Part shown: positions 35,900 to 44,173 of the stretch, piece by piece | Position numbering within the stretch: position 1 is the stretch's first letter | How the letters are laid out: the number at the start of each line of letters is the position of its first letter | NCBI GenBank assembly: GCA_001577345.1 | Contig: LSLI01000008.1 | Location: forward strand, 1-64,000 | From: Candidatus Gallionella acididurans | GTDB lineage: Bacteria > Pseudomonadota > Gammaproteobacteria > Burkholderiales > Gallionellaceae | Reading direction: 5' to 3' | DNA length: 64,000 nucleotides | Made by a program: the position numbers and the translations under genes | Notes under the pieces: generated by a model | What the model was told of the DNA's origin: nothing | The model's database searches: none | What the model saw: only the letters and a program-made list of their open reading frames with translations

Positions 35900-36913
35900 T
35901 CAGGTCTTGGGTGCGTAAGTGAATGCATCCGAAAAAAACGCCTCATTGGGCAGTTTGCGCTGCACAGTAAAGTCGCGATGGGCTGCTTCCACGACCACCG
36001 GCGCGCCGCAGGCATACACTTCATGTTTTGACAGATCGCTATAGTCATCCAGTACCGCCTGATGAACAAAACCGGTGCGGCCTTGCCAGGCATCACCCGG
36101 CAAGGCTTCAGACAGCACCGGCGTAAATTTGATGCCTTTGCTTTCCCATTGCCTTGCCAGGTCCAGCAGGTACAGGTCGGCCAATTTTCGCCCGCCCCAG
36201 TAGAAATGCATGGGGCGTTTCAACCCGATATGAAGAGCATGTTCAACGATAGCCTTGATTGGCGCGAAACCGGTGCCACTGGCAACAAGCACGATGGGTT
36301 TCTCGGTATCTTCCCGCAGGAAAAAAGTGCCGAGCGGTCCCGTGAAGCGCAGGATATCGCGCTCTTTCATGACTTCGAAGGCATAGTGGGTGAACGCGCC
36401 ACCCGTGATATTGCGGATGTGCAGCTCCAGAAATTCGTCGTTGTGAGGCGCGTTGGCAAGCGAGAAACTGCGCGGTTTTTGATCCTTGAGCAAAATATCG
36501 ATGTATTGCCCGGCCAGGAACTGCAAACGCTCGTTGCTGGGCAGTTTGAGCGAAAGCACCATCACGTCAGGGGCCGGTTTGGACATTTTATGCACGCGGC
36601 ATGGCATGGTTCTGACAGGAATATCGTTGACCGCACTCACTTCACGGCAGTCCAGCACCAGATCTGAAAGCGGCTTTGCGCAACAGAACAATGCCATGCC
36701 GGCTGCCTTTTCATCCTCGCTCAAAGTGCTGTCCTGGTGTTTCCCATAATCCACCTGGCCGGCAACAATTTTGCCCTTGCAAGTGCCGCATACACCGTCG
36801 CGGCAACTATACGGCAGTGTGTAGCCATGTTTGAGCGCAGCTTCGAGGACGGTCTCATGCGCCTCGATGGGAAAGCTGTGGCCGCTGGGTTGTATGGTGG
36901 CTCTAAAGGTCAT
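35900..36913 (-). CDS. 2Fe-2S ferredoxin/FAD reductase (CDP-6-deoxy-glucoseen reductase-like)
   Basis: This 337-residue electron-transfer protein has an N-terminal plant-type 2Fe-2S domain (LPYSCRDGVCGTCKGKIVAG with a distal Cys in ALFCCAKP). A FAD-binding domain (PRSFSLANAPH) and an NAD(P)H domain (LVASGTGFAPIKAIVEHAL) follow. Similar proteins are annotated as CDP-6-deoxy-delta-3,4-glucoseen reductase (AscD/RfbI-like) or as generic oxygenase reductases. No partner dehydratase or oxygenase is next to it, so the substrate is open. The ATG at 36913 gives a family-like start; the upstream extension to 37012 overlaps the divergent gene. Confidence 0.85.
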   Translation of the reverse strand: MTFRATIQPSGHSFPIEAHETVLEAALKHGYTLPYSCRDGVCGTCKGKIVAGQVDYGKHQDSTLSEDEKAAGMALFCCAKPLSDLVLDCREVSAVNDIPVRTMPCRVHKMSKPAPDVMVLSLKLPSNERLQFLAGQYIDILLKDQKPRSFSLANAPHNDEFLELHIRNITGGAFTHYAFEVMKERDILRFTGPLGTFFLREDTEKPIVLVASGTGFAPIKAIVEHALHIGLKRPMHFYWGGRKLADLYLLDLARQWESKGIKFTPVLSEALPGDAWQGRTGFVHQAVLDDYSDLSKHEVYACGAPVVVEAAHRDFTVQRKLPNEAFFSDAFTYAPKT

Positions 36914-36965
36914 GATGAATGCTGTGGCTTGCGCAAAGAGTGAGATTTTAACGCATAATCTGACA

Positions 36966-37835
36966 ATGAGACGTTTGTTAATTATCGGCTGCGGAGACGT
37001 AGCGGCGCGCACAATTCCATTACTAATAAAGGGTTATCGGGTGTACGCGCTGGTGCGCAATGCCGGATATTTTGCCCGCTTGCGAGCACTGGGTGTGGTG
37101 CCGCTGATGGGTGACCTGGATGACCGCAACAGTCTTGCCCGCATCGCCGGAATAGCCGATGCGGTATTGCATTTTGCGCCGCCACCGAACAGCGGTATTC
37201 ACGACACGCGAACCCGCAACCTGCTCAGCGCCCTGTCAAACGGCAAATTGCCGAAACGAATGGTCTATATCAGCACCAGCGGCGTGTATGGCGATTGCGC
37301 CGGAGCCCGGGTGAGCGAAACACGCCCGCTCAACGCGACATCGCCGCGCGCGCAACGGCGCGCGGACGCAGAGAAGCAGATACGCAGCTGGGCAAGGCGC
37401 AACCATGTGCATGCCGGCATCCTGAGGGTACCGGGCATCTACGCTGAAGACCGCTTGCCGCTAAACCGCGTGCGGCAGGGAACACCGGGCGTCGTCGCCA
37501 GCGAGGATGGCTACACCAATCATATTCATGCCGATGACCTGGCAAGAATAGCCATGGCTGCTTTGCAGCTTGGGCGGGCGTGCCGCGTGTATCACGCCAG
37601 CGATGACAGCCAGCTCAAAATGGGCGAATATTTCGACAGCGTCGCCGATGCGTTCCGTTTGCCGCGAATACCCCGCGTCAGCCGCGCCGAGGCGCAGCGG
37701 GTGTTGCCGGAATCGCTGCTGTCATTCATGAATGAATCGAGACGCCTGACCAACCGGCGCATCAAGGAGGAATTGAAAGTCAGGCTGCGCTTTCCGGAAG
37801 TGGCGGACCTGCTGGCCACGATCAACCAGCCATAA
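36966..37835 (+). CDS. NAD-dependent epimerase/dehydratase family (atypical SDR) protein
   Basis: This 289-residue Rossmann protein starts RRLLIIGCGDVAARTIPLL (GxGxxA dinucleotide site). It continues with VRNAGYFARLRALGVVPLMGDLDD and MVYISTSGVYGDCAGARVSE, which contains the SDR Ser and Tyr. The YxxxK lysine is not obvious after the Tyr, as in atypical SDRs of the YeeZ type. It is divergent from the flavin reductase with only 52 bp between starts. The substrate is unknown. Confidence 0.8.
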   Translation: MRRLLIIGCGDVAARTIPLLIKGYRVYALVRNAGYFARLRALGVVPLMGDLDDRNSLARIAGIADAVLHFAPPPNSGIHDTRTRNLLSALSNGKLPKRMVYISTSGVYGDCAGARVSETRPLNATSPRAQRRADAEKQIRSWARRNHVHAGILRVPGIYAEDRLPLNRVRQGTPGVVASEDGYTNHIHADDLARIAMAALQLGRACRVYHASDDSQLKMGEYFDSVADAFRLPRIPRVSRAEAQRVLPESLLSFMNESRRLTNRRIKEELKVRLRFPEVADLLATINQP

Positions 37836-37900
37836 CGAAGCTGCGGTTTCTGGCCCTAGGACACACTGATGTCAGGCGCAAAAAATCCTTAACCGGCCTA

Positions 37901-39280
37901 TTACGCGAGGCTGTTGCGTGCCCGAACGATCGCTGCAGCGACCTGGTTGGGCGCAGTCCCGCCGATATGGTCGCGGCTGGCAAGCGAGCCTTCCAGCGAC
38001 AACACCTGATAAACGTCCCCGGCAATGTGCGTTGAAAATTGCTGCAACTCGGCGATGCTGATGTCGCCCAGATCACACCCGCGCTGTTCCGCGAAGCGCA
38101 CCGCCTGTGCAACGGCCTCGTGTGCATCACGGAACGGCAGCCCTTTTTTTACCAGGTAATCTGCAAGGTCGGTCGCCGTGGCATAGCCCTGCAGGGCCGC
38201 GCTGCGCATCGCCTCCGGCTTGACCTTGATGCCCGCGATCATGTCCGCGTAGATGCGCAAAGTCTGAGTCAGCGTTTCCACGGTGTCGAACAGGGGTTCC
38301 TTGTCTTCCTGATTGTCCTTGTTATAGGCCAGCGGCTGGCCTTTCATCAGCGTGAGCAGCGCAACCAAATGGCCGTTAACCCGCCCGGTCTTGCCGCGCA
38401 CCAGTTCCGGCACATCGGGATTTTTCTTCTGCGGCATGATGGACGAGCCGGTGCAGAAGCGGTCGGCAATATCGATGAAGCCGAAACGCGGGCTCATCCA
38501 CAAGATCAATTCCTCGGAGAAGCGTGACAGGTGCGTCATGATCAGCGCGCCGCAGGCGGTGAATTCGATCGCAAAGTCGCGATCCGAAACCGCGTCCAGC
38601 GAATTCTCGCACACCCCGTCAAAACCGAGCAGGTCGGCGACATATTCGCGCTTGATCGGGTAACTGGTTCCGGCCAGGGCCGCCGCGCCCAACGGCAAAC
38701 GATTGACGCGCTTACGGCAATCCTGCAAACGTTCCGCGTCGCGCTTCAGCATCTCGAAATACGCCATCAGGTGGTGCGCGAAGCTGATCGGCTGGGCGAC
38801 CTGCAGATGTGTGAAGCCCGGCATGATGGTATGGGTGTGCTGAGCGGCCAGGTCGAGCAGCGCGCTTTGCAATGCCCTGATCAGCTCAAGAAGTCCATCG
38901 ATCTCATGGCGCAGATACAGCCGCACATCAGTCGCCACCTGGTCGTTGCGCGAACGTCCGGTGTGCAGCCGTTTGCCGGCATCCCCGACCAAAGTGGTAA
39001 GGCGTTTCTCGATGTTGAGGTGCACGTCTTCCAGATCCAGCGACCAGACGAATTCCCCGGCGATGATCTCGTTTTCGATCTGCCCGAGACCGCGCTTGAT
39101 GTCGTTCAGATCCTGCACAGAGATGATATTGCAGGCCGCCAGCATCTGGGCGTGTGCCACCGAGCCCTGGATGTCGAACATGGCCAGCTTGTGGTCGAAA
39201 CCTACCGACGCCGTGTAGCGCTTGACCAGTTCTGCCACCGGTTCGGCGAAACGCCCCGACCAGGTATCTTTATCTTGCAT
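37901..39280 (-). CDS. argH: Argininosuccinate lyase
   Basis: This 459-residue lyase catalyses the last step of arginine synthesis (argininosuccinate to arginine and fumarate). [10 protein letters not shown] at the start, [30 protein letters not shown] and the signature [20 protein letters not shown] are all present. The ATG at 39280 matches the family N-terminus; the frame extending to 39514 runs into the divergent sensor gene. It is divergent from algZ, as in Pseudomonas (argH-fimS-algR). Confidence 0.97.
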   Translation of the reverse strand: MQDKDTWSGRFAEPVAELVKRYTASVGFDHKLAMFDIQGSVAHAQMLAACNIISVQDLNDIKRGLGQIENEIIAGEFVWSLDLEDVHLNIEKRLTTLVGDAGKRLHTGRSRNDQVATDVRLYLRHEIDGLLELIRALQSALLDLAAQHTHTIMPGFTHLQVAQPISFAHHLMAYFEMLKRDAERLQDCRKRVNRLPLGAAALAGTSYPIKREYVADLLGFDGVCENSLDAVSDRDFAIEFTACGALIMTHLSRFSEELILWMSPRFGFIDIADRFCTGSSIMPQKKNPDVPELVRGKTGRVNGHLVALLTLMKGQPLAYNKDNQEDKEPLFDTVETLTQTLRIYADMIAGIKVKPEAMRSAALQGYATATDLADYLVKKGLPFRDAHEAVAQAVRFAEQRGCDLGDISIAELQQFSTHIAGDVYQVLSLEGSLASRDHIGGTAPNQVAAAIVRARNSLA

Positions 39281-39355
39281 TGCCGCCCCCACTTGTCCCA
39301 AAATGAAGCATCGAAAACCGAGGCTTGCCCGCCATGTACCCGAATTTTTCAATCC

Positions 39356-40477
39356 GTGAATAATCCGCGCAGTATAAAACAAAAAGCCCGGCCCGATACA
39401 TTGCCCAACTTCCGCAATCTCGGTATTCTGCTGCGCATCCTGTTGATCACCAACGGCCTGGCAATTCTGCAAGCGATCCTGCAGGCGAATACATGGGGTG
39501 GCGTCGCGCTGCACCTGATGCAGATCGCCACGCTGCTGACACCCGTGCTGTTTTGCAGCTTGCTGTTGCTGTGGGTGGCACAGCCGTGGTTGAACCGCCT
39601 GTCTTACCTGCGGGGCGTCATCGCAATCATGGCAATGGTGGTGGTGCTGACGCTGTCCATCTACGAATACGGCGGTGATCTATATAATTCGTCGGGGAAT
39701 TCGGCTTACTATTTCGATGAGGCGCGCTATGCGTTGCTCGGCGTGGTGGTGTGCGGCATCCTGCTGCTGTATTTTCGCCTGCGCGCCAAGATGCTGTCGC
39801 GCGCATTGCATGAAGCCCGCTTGCAGGTGTTGCGCGCGCGCATCAGGCCGCACTTCCTGTTTAATACCATCAACGCGGTACTAGGCATTGTGCGTGCCCA
39901 ACCACGAAAAGCCGAGACCGCGCTGGAAGACATGGCGGACCTGTTCCGCATGGCGATGTCGGATGCACGCGATCTGGTGCCGCTAAGCCGGGAGATCCAG
40001 TTGAGCAAACAATATATCGCGCTGGAGCAATTGCGCATGGGCGAACGGCTGAGTGTGGATTGGCAGATGCAAGATGTTCCGGAAGTGGCGCTGATCCCGC
40101 CGCTGTTGCTGCAGCCGTTGCTGGAGAACGCGGTATATCACGGCATCGAGGCGCTTCCGCAGGGCGGCACCATTACAATCAGCCTGGGCCGCGTGGGTGA
40201 CGAGTTGCGGATTACTGTGGAAAATCCCTGTGTGGAGCGCAACAGCGCGGACAGCGGATCGCACGGAGTCGCCGATATGCTGAATAATTACGAGCATGGC
40301 AGATCGGTCCCGCGGGACTCCGGCAACAAACAGCGTTCGAATAAAATGGCACTGCTCAATATCCGCGAACGACTGGACCTGCTGTTTGATGCCGAGGCGA
40401 GCTACCAGGTGCAAACGGATAAAAACCTTTATCGTGTGGAAATCGTGTTGCCCTACATCAAGGATAGACCAGCATGA
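39356..40477 (+). CDS. algZ: Sensor histidine kinase of the LytS/AlgZ (FimS) type
   Basis: This membrane sensor of about 373 residues has four hydrophobic segments (residues ~24-140) without a large periplasmic domain. The His_kinase domain [19 protein letters not shown] follows, with the phospho-acceptor near residue 166, and then a HATPase_c part with [18 protein letters not shown]. This is the AlgZ/LytS class, partner of LytTR regulators. The GTG at 39356 is the likely start; the frame is open through the argH antisense. The stop overlaps algR by 4 bp. Confidence 0.85.
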   Translation: MNNPRSIKQKARPDTLPNFRNLGILLRILLITNGLAILQAILQANTWGGVALHLMQIATLLTPVLFCSLLLLWVAQPWLNRLSYLRGVIAIMAMVVVLTLSIYEYGGDLYNSSGNSAYYFDEARYALLGVVVCGILLLYFRLRAKMLSRALHEARLQVLRARIRPHFLFNTINAVLGIVRAQPRKAETALEDMADLFRMAMSDARDLVPLSREIQLSKQYIALEQLRMGERLSVDWQMQDVPEVALIPPLLLQPLLENAVYHGIEALPQGGTITISLGRVGDELRITVENPCVERNSADSGSHGVADMLNNYEHGRSVPRDSGNKQRSNKMALLNIRERLDLLFDAEASYQVQTDKNLYRVEIVLPYIKDRPA

Positions 40478-41232
40478 CTACCGTTGAATTGGCGCTGCGC
40501 ATCTTTATTGTTGACGATGAACCTCCCGCGCGCAACCGGTTGCGCGATCTGCTGAATGATTGCACGGCGCAACTGGCATTGGAGGTGGTGGGTGAGGCGG
40601 GCAATGGACAGGAAGCCCTGGAGAGTCTGGCCGGGATCGATGCCGATGTGGTGTTGCTGGACATCCGCATGCCGCAGATGGATGGCATTGAGCTTGCCCA
40701 GCATTTGCAAAAAATGCCCAAGCCGCCGGTGATCATCTTTACCACCGCTTACGATGCCTATGCGATCAAGGCGTTTGATCTGCACGCGATCGATTATCTG
40801 CTCAAGCCGATACGCCTGGGACGCTTGTTCGAGGCGCTGAATCGCGCGCGCGAAGCCGTGCCGTTGCAAACCGAGGTGCTGCGCGAATTGTTGCCAGAGG
40901 CGCGCAAAAATCTGTCCAGTCGCGAACGCGGCAAGATCCATCTGATACCCGTCGAGCAAGTGCTGTACCTGCGCGCCGAGTTGAAATACGTCACGGTGCG
41001 CACCGCTGAACGCGAATACCTGCTCGAGGAGTCGCTCACTGACCTGGAAAAGGAATTCGCCGCGCGCTTCGTGCGTATCCACCGCAACAGCCTGATCGCC
41101 AAAGGCGCGATAGAGGGGTTCGAGAAAGGCGGCGAGGAGGGCGAGAGCGGCTGGATGGTGAAGTTGAAGGGGCTGGACGAATTGCTGGCGATCAGCCGCC
41201 GCCAGCAGCATATCGTCAAGGAATTCAGCTGA
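40474..41232 (+). CDS. algR: LytTR-family response regulator AlgR
   Basis: This 252-residue regulator has a receiver domain (acidic pair in FIVDDEPPAR, phospho-acceptor Asp63 in VVLLDIRMPQMDG, Lys in IDYLLKPIRLGRL). A C-terminal LytTR DNA-binding domain (IHLIPVEQVLYLRAELKYVTVRT, then FVRIHRNSLIAK) follows. It pairs with AlgZ by overlap. In Pseudomonas AlgR controls alginate and type IV pili; targets here are not visible. Past its stop begins the integron relic. Confidence 0.92.
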   Translation: MTTVELALRIFIVDDEPPARNRLRDLLNDCTAQLALEVVGEAGNGQEALESLAGIDADVVLLDIRMPQMDGIELAQHLQKMPKPPVIIFTTAYDAYAIKAFDLHAIDYLLKPIRLGRLFEALNRAREAVPLQTEVLRELLPEARKNLSSRERGKIHLIPVEQVLYLRAELKYVTVRTAEREYLLEESLTDLEKEFAARFVRIHRNSLIAKGAIEGFEKGGEEGESGWMVKLKGLDELLAISRRQQHIVKEFS

Positions 41233-41348
41233 TCCGGATGACCCGGAACATGAAGTTGAAAAAGCTGGCGGAATGATTCATTGCGATTTCAGCAGGTTTT
41301 TCAAGGTAACCAAATCGTGCATCACCCATTCACCTTGTTCAACGACTT

Positions 41349-41415
41349 GCCCAACGTTTGAATTCACCGGACTGCGCGGCTTTTCGCGCAGGCCCGGTGG
41401 AATGATTGGTTCGGC
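41349..41415 (-). repeat. attC site of cassette 2 (67 bp)
   Basis: Read on the minus strand, R'' is GCCGAAC (41415-41409) and R' is GTTGGGC (41355-41349), a perfect GTTRRRY core. The inner arms CACCGGGCCTGCGCG and CGCGCAGTCCGGTG pair apart from one extra base and one mismatch, and an AAAAG-type loop closes the hairpin. An unpaired base in one arm is what integrases use to choose the strand. The ATPase stop codon abuts R''. Confidence 0.88.
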
Positions 41416-41416
41416 A

Positions 41417-43087
41417 TCATGCTGGAATACCCTTTCGGTTTGAGTCAATGAGCCATCCTTTCATGTTCTGCATAAAAGTCCAGACATCATCCAACGACGG
41501 CTTTAGGTAGTCAGCAGCGTCTGGATCTTCGCCCATCTTTTCGAATACACTGATCAGCCAAGAAGGCCCATGACCCGAGGCGCCCAAGTGTTTAAGCCAT
41601 GACTCTAACTCTCCACCCGGTACAACAAATATTCCGTATTCGCCAAGTTGCGCCAACAAGTTTTCAGCGGCCTCTCTGTCTGGCTGATTGAGAATAGCTA
41701 TTCCGCCATCGCGTTTCATGTCCCGCCCAGTGCTATCCATCGCTTGCTTAACGGCGCTGCGCATTGTTGCCAACGAACCATGTGCGATCCCCGGAACGTT
41801 CGCTCCAGTGAGCAAGTTTGTCCATGTCGCTCCACTGTCTTTGACGACATCAATGTCCACAATACCGGCGGCCGGAATACCTAGCTTGCGCAAGGGGCGA
41901 AGAATTGTCTGCACCGTCTGCTTGTTTTGGGCATTTATGAATAGGCAGTTTGGAATGCCCCACTCGGGCTTGAATCTTAGGAGGCGCTCGTTAATCTCTT
42001 GGTAAAACGCACGGTCAGCGTCGGACTCGGTTACGACGACAAACTCGTAGAAAAGTCCGCTAAGGACACCCGTTGACCGCAGCAACGGATTTCTCATCAA
42101 CTCCAAAATTTCGGTGCTGGGAAGTACTCTTGCGGTAGCGACACCGCCTCGATAGGTTAGCCGGATGATGTTTACCGGCGCACCTGACTGTATGCAACCC
42201 ATGACAAACGTTGGACTATGTGTGGAGACAAAAACCCTCTTGTCTGCGGTGAGCGCGGCGCGGGATACCTCATATCCAAGCTTTGCTGCTAGCGAAGGAT
42301 GAAGGAACGCCTCCGGTTCGTCGATAAGCAGCACTCGTGGATCACCCGCCATTACTTCGGTAACGATTCCGGTAAATGCTTTTACCCCGTCACTCGCTTG
42401 ATCGATGAGCTGCGCGTTCGCGTGAAACCGGACAGCCTCCGCATGAATTCCGCGTTCCTCCAAATCATTTACCGGAGCACGGCTGGATAGCCGAATGCGT
42501 AATTGCCCCAAGCTAGTTGGATCGATTACGAAATGGGAAGCGAATGCTTCTGAAACGATGCGCCGAACCTCGTGGCGCTTTGCATCGTCGCGGAACAAAA
42601 CTTGGAAACTGGACTGCGGGGCTTGTTGAAGATCGCCAGCACTTTGCTGGTTGACGAGATTGATCCTATTCCGCCCGTCGAGTATTAATGTGCTGTGCGT
42701 CAAGAACCATTGGCAGAAAGCGCCTATGTTCGTTTGAGGGTTCTGTACGAATTGAGTAAGGCTACCGGCAGGCACTTGCTGTCGACCATATCGGCTACCA
42801 ACAAGAATGTGATCGATATTTAGCGCTTCACCAGGATTGGGCGCTTGTTTTATTTGCTCTATGGCTTGGTGCACCTTGTCATCTGCAAGTCCTGCAAACG
42901 CTAGATCGTCGAGAATGACGGCGGATGCGTCCTTCGATCCTCTCCGACAGTACTGCTCGATCTCAGAAAGAACTTTGCTCTTGCCTGAGTTATTGGGCCC
43001 AACGAAAACCGTAACCGGAGTCGTTGTAATTGTCTCAGCAGCAAGCCCAGGAGCTCGTCCGAATTTGAGGTGAAAACTAGAGATCAC
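41417..43087 (-). CDS. Fused ABC-type ATPase/TOPRIM protein, OLD/GajA-like (cassette 2 cargo)
   Basis: This 556-residue protein has Walker A GPNNSGKS at 30-37, an ABC-like signature segment QASDGVKAFTG at 230-240, Walker B RVLLIDEPEAFLHP at 251-264 and the switch His in VFVSTHSP (290). A second domain starts at ~345 with FVVVTESDADRAFY (acidic residue 354), and DID lies at 411-413. This matches the TOPRIM arrangement of OLD-family nucleases (OLD, GajA) and of PARIS-type fusions, which act in phage defence. No UvrD-like helicase (GajB) is adjacent. The GTG start at 43087 has AGGGAG eight bases upstream. The stop TGA is inside the attC border. The anti-phage role is inferred. Confidence 0.82.
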   Translation of the reverse strand: MISSFHLKFGRAPGLAAETITTTPVTVFVGPNNSGKSKVLSEIEQYCRRGSKDASAVILDDLAFAGLADDKVHQAIEQIKQAPNPGEALNIDHILVGSRYGRQQVPAGSLTQFVQNPQTNIGAFCQWFLTHSTLILDGRNRINLVNQQSAGDLQQAPQSSFQVLFRDDAKRHEVRRIVSEAFASHFVIDPTSLGQLRIRLSSRAPVNDLEERGIHAEAVRFHANAQLIDQASDGVKAFTGIVTEVMAGDPRVLLIDEPEAFLHPSLAAKLGYEVSRAALTADKRVFVSTHSPTFVMGCIQSGAPVNIIRLTYRGGVATARVLPSTEILELMRNPLLRSTGVLSGLFYEFVVVTESDADRAFYQEINERLLRFKPEWGIPNCLFINAQNKQTVQTILRPLRKLGIPAAGIVDIDVVKDSGATWTNLLTGANVPGIAHGSLATMRSAVKQAMDSTGRDMKRDGGIAILNQPDREAAENLLAQLGEYGIFVVPGGELESWLKHLGASGHGPSWLISVFEKMGEDPDAADYLKPSLDDVWTFMQNMKGWLIDSNRKGIPA

Positions 43088-43119
43088 GCTACTGCTCCCT
43101 GAAGCTGCTGTTTGATGAT

Positions 43120-43182
43120 GCCGAACGTAAAGTTAAGGGGCGCCGCGCTTCTGCGGCGTCCCTCTTGAACGCAGGGTTCGAC
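43120..43182 (-). repeat. attC site of cassette 1 (63 bp)
   Basis: On the minus strand, R'' is GTCGAAC (43182-43176) and R' is GTTCGGC (43126-43120, contributed by the next cassette after its first G). Inner arms are GTTCAAGAGGGACGCCGC and GCGGCGCCCCTTAAC with an AGAAGC-type loop. The arms closely resemble the well-known aadA-type attC (GTTCAAGCCGACGCCGC / GCGGCGCGGCTTAAC). The nuclease stop codon lies directly before R''. Confidence 0.92.
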
Positions 43183-43183
43183 A

Positions 43184-44044
43184 TCACCCGCGATTCTCGT
43201 AGGCAGCCTTCAGAAGTTCTTCAAGAAGCGGCTTGTGCTTAGCAATGTCTTGAGGTTCCAGTTTGATGCGGTATGCGCCCCATCTCGCGTACTCCAGAAG
43301 ATCAAGGCCAGACTGTTCAAGCTTTGCATCAATACCCTCGTCGCGGGGCAATTTCACGGTAAGGTTCATGGCAGATTTTCTCGGATTGCATGTTGCGAAG
43401 TTGAAGGCTATACCACCGCGCGTAAACCCGATGTACGGTTTGTTGTACTTTAACTCCAGCGAGGGATCAAAGACCTTACACAGTTCCAGAATTTCGTCCG
43501 AGATTTTTACCGTTTTTGCCGTGCCTCTGTTTTCCCAATAAGCTCTATCGGCTGGCTCCAATGCGCCCTCATCTTCATCTACAAGCCCGAGGCGCAATGC
43601 GTCCACAACTTTAGTAAAGTGAAGGCCGATACCGTCTCCGGTGTCGATGGCGGTCATTTGAAGTGCTATTAATGGAATAAAGCCGTTGAACAAACTGATG
43701 ACGTTCAAGAAGCGTGCAGTGACGTTCTCAGCAATAAGAACACCTACATGTTCATGTTGAGGATAGCGACGGCGTTCAATATCCCAATACTCAATGGTTC
43801 GGATGATATGGGTTTCATCTGTGGCGCCAAGCTGCAACTCAGTTTCATACCGAGTAACGCCGTCAATTTCTTTGAATAGTAGATCAAGTCGCCCGCCGGA
43901 AGGTTGAATACGCTCTTTGTCGATTAATACAAGTTCACCCAAACCCAGTATAGATGGATCTGCGGCGATGATTTCTTGAACCCACTTCTCGTTAAGTTGC
44001 GGATGATGTTTAATCGAAATGGTTTTGAGCGGAATATGTTTCAT
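43184..44044 (-). CDS. PD-(D/E)XK nuclease-like protein of unknown function (cassette 1 cargo)
   Basis: This soluble 286-residue protein has a restriction-endonuclease-like core around residues 18-90. RLDLLF with Asp54 is followed by YETELQLG with Glu69-x-Gln71, fitting D...(D/E)xK-type sites. A conserved block HIIRTIEYWDIERRRYPQHEH and a DNA-repair-like FLNVISLFNGFIPLIALQM follow. The C-terminal ~90 residues (MNLTVKLPRDEG...LDLLEYARWGAYRIKL) look like the DUF5655-type domain often attached to such nucleases. I recognise the family as widespread but unnamed. It starts 30 bases inside the cassette, downstream of an AAGGAG that is somewhat distant (13 nt). The function in defence is inferred. 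Confidence 0.7.
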   Translation of the reverse strand: MKHIPLKTISIKHHPQLNEKWVQEIIAADPSILGLGELVLIDKERIQPSGGRLDLLFKEIDGVTRYETELQLGATDETHIIRTIEYWDIERRRYPQHEHVGVLIAENVTARFLNVISLFNGFIPLIALQMTAIDTGDGIGLHFTKVVDALRLGLVDEDEGALEPADRAYWENRGTAKTVKISDEILELCKVFDPSLELKYNKPYIGFTRGGIAFNFATCNPRKSAMNLTVKLPRDEGIDAKLEQSGLDLLEYARWGAYRIKLEPQDIAKHKPLLEELLKAAYENRG

Positions 44045-44074
44045 GATCTCGTGAGTACTCCTTGTGATGTCGAA

Positions 44075-44173
44075 CGTAAAGTAGACACCCTAAAACACGC
44101 CTGCAAAGGCACCTTCAAGGCATATAATCTGAACTGCAATCTGCAATGCCCCGTTTTTAAAGGAGGTAAAATT
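44075..44173 (-). promoter_or_regulatory. Probable attI region and intI promoter
   Basis: This 99 bp lies between the intI start and the first cassette, where an attI recombination site is expected. Its cassette-proximal edge is ACTTTAC followed by the G of the G^TT crossover (44075). It contains TATAAT (44123-44128) on the plus strand, a good -10 for intI, and AGGAGG (44161-44166) as ribosome site. I could not identify a convincing cassette promoter or LexA box. Confidence 0.6.

Noticed and set aside
38531-39355. N-terminal extension of the AlgZ frame by 275 codons
   Set aside because: It is antisense to conserved argH; the sensor's own hydrophobic N-terminus starts after GTG 39356.
41278-41448. 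56-codon minus-strand frame from a TTG, downstream of the ATPase gene
   Set aside because: Most of it is the attC site of cassette 2 (41349-41415); its reading-through is explained by the palindrome and it has no ATG.
41417-44044. Gabija system
   Set aside because: The ATPase/TOPRIM protein fits GajA in outline, but no UvrD-like helicase (GajB) is adjacent; the neighbour is a PD-(D/E)XK-like protein.
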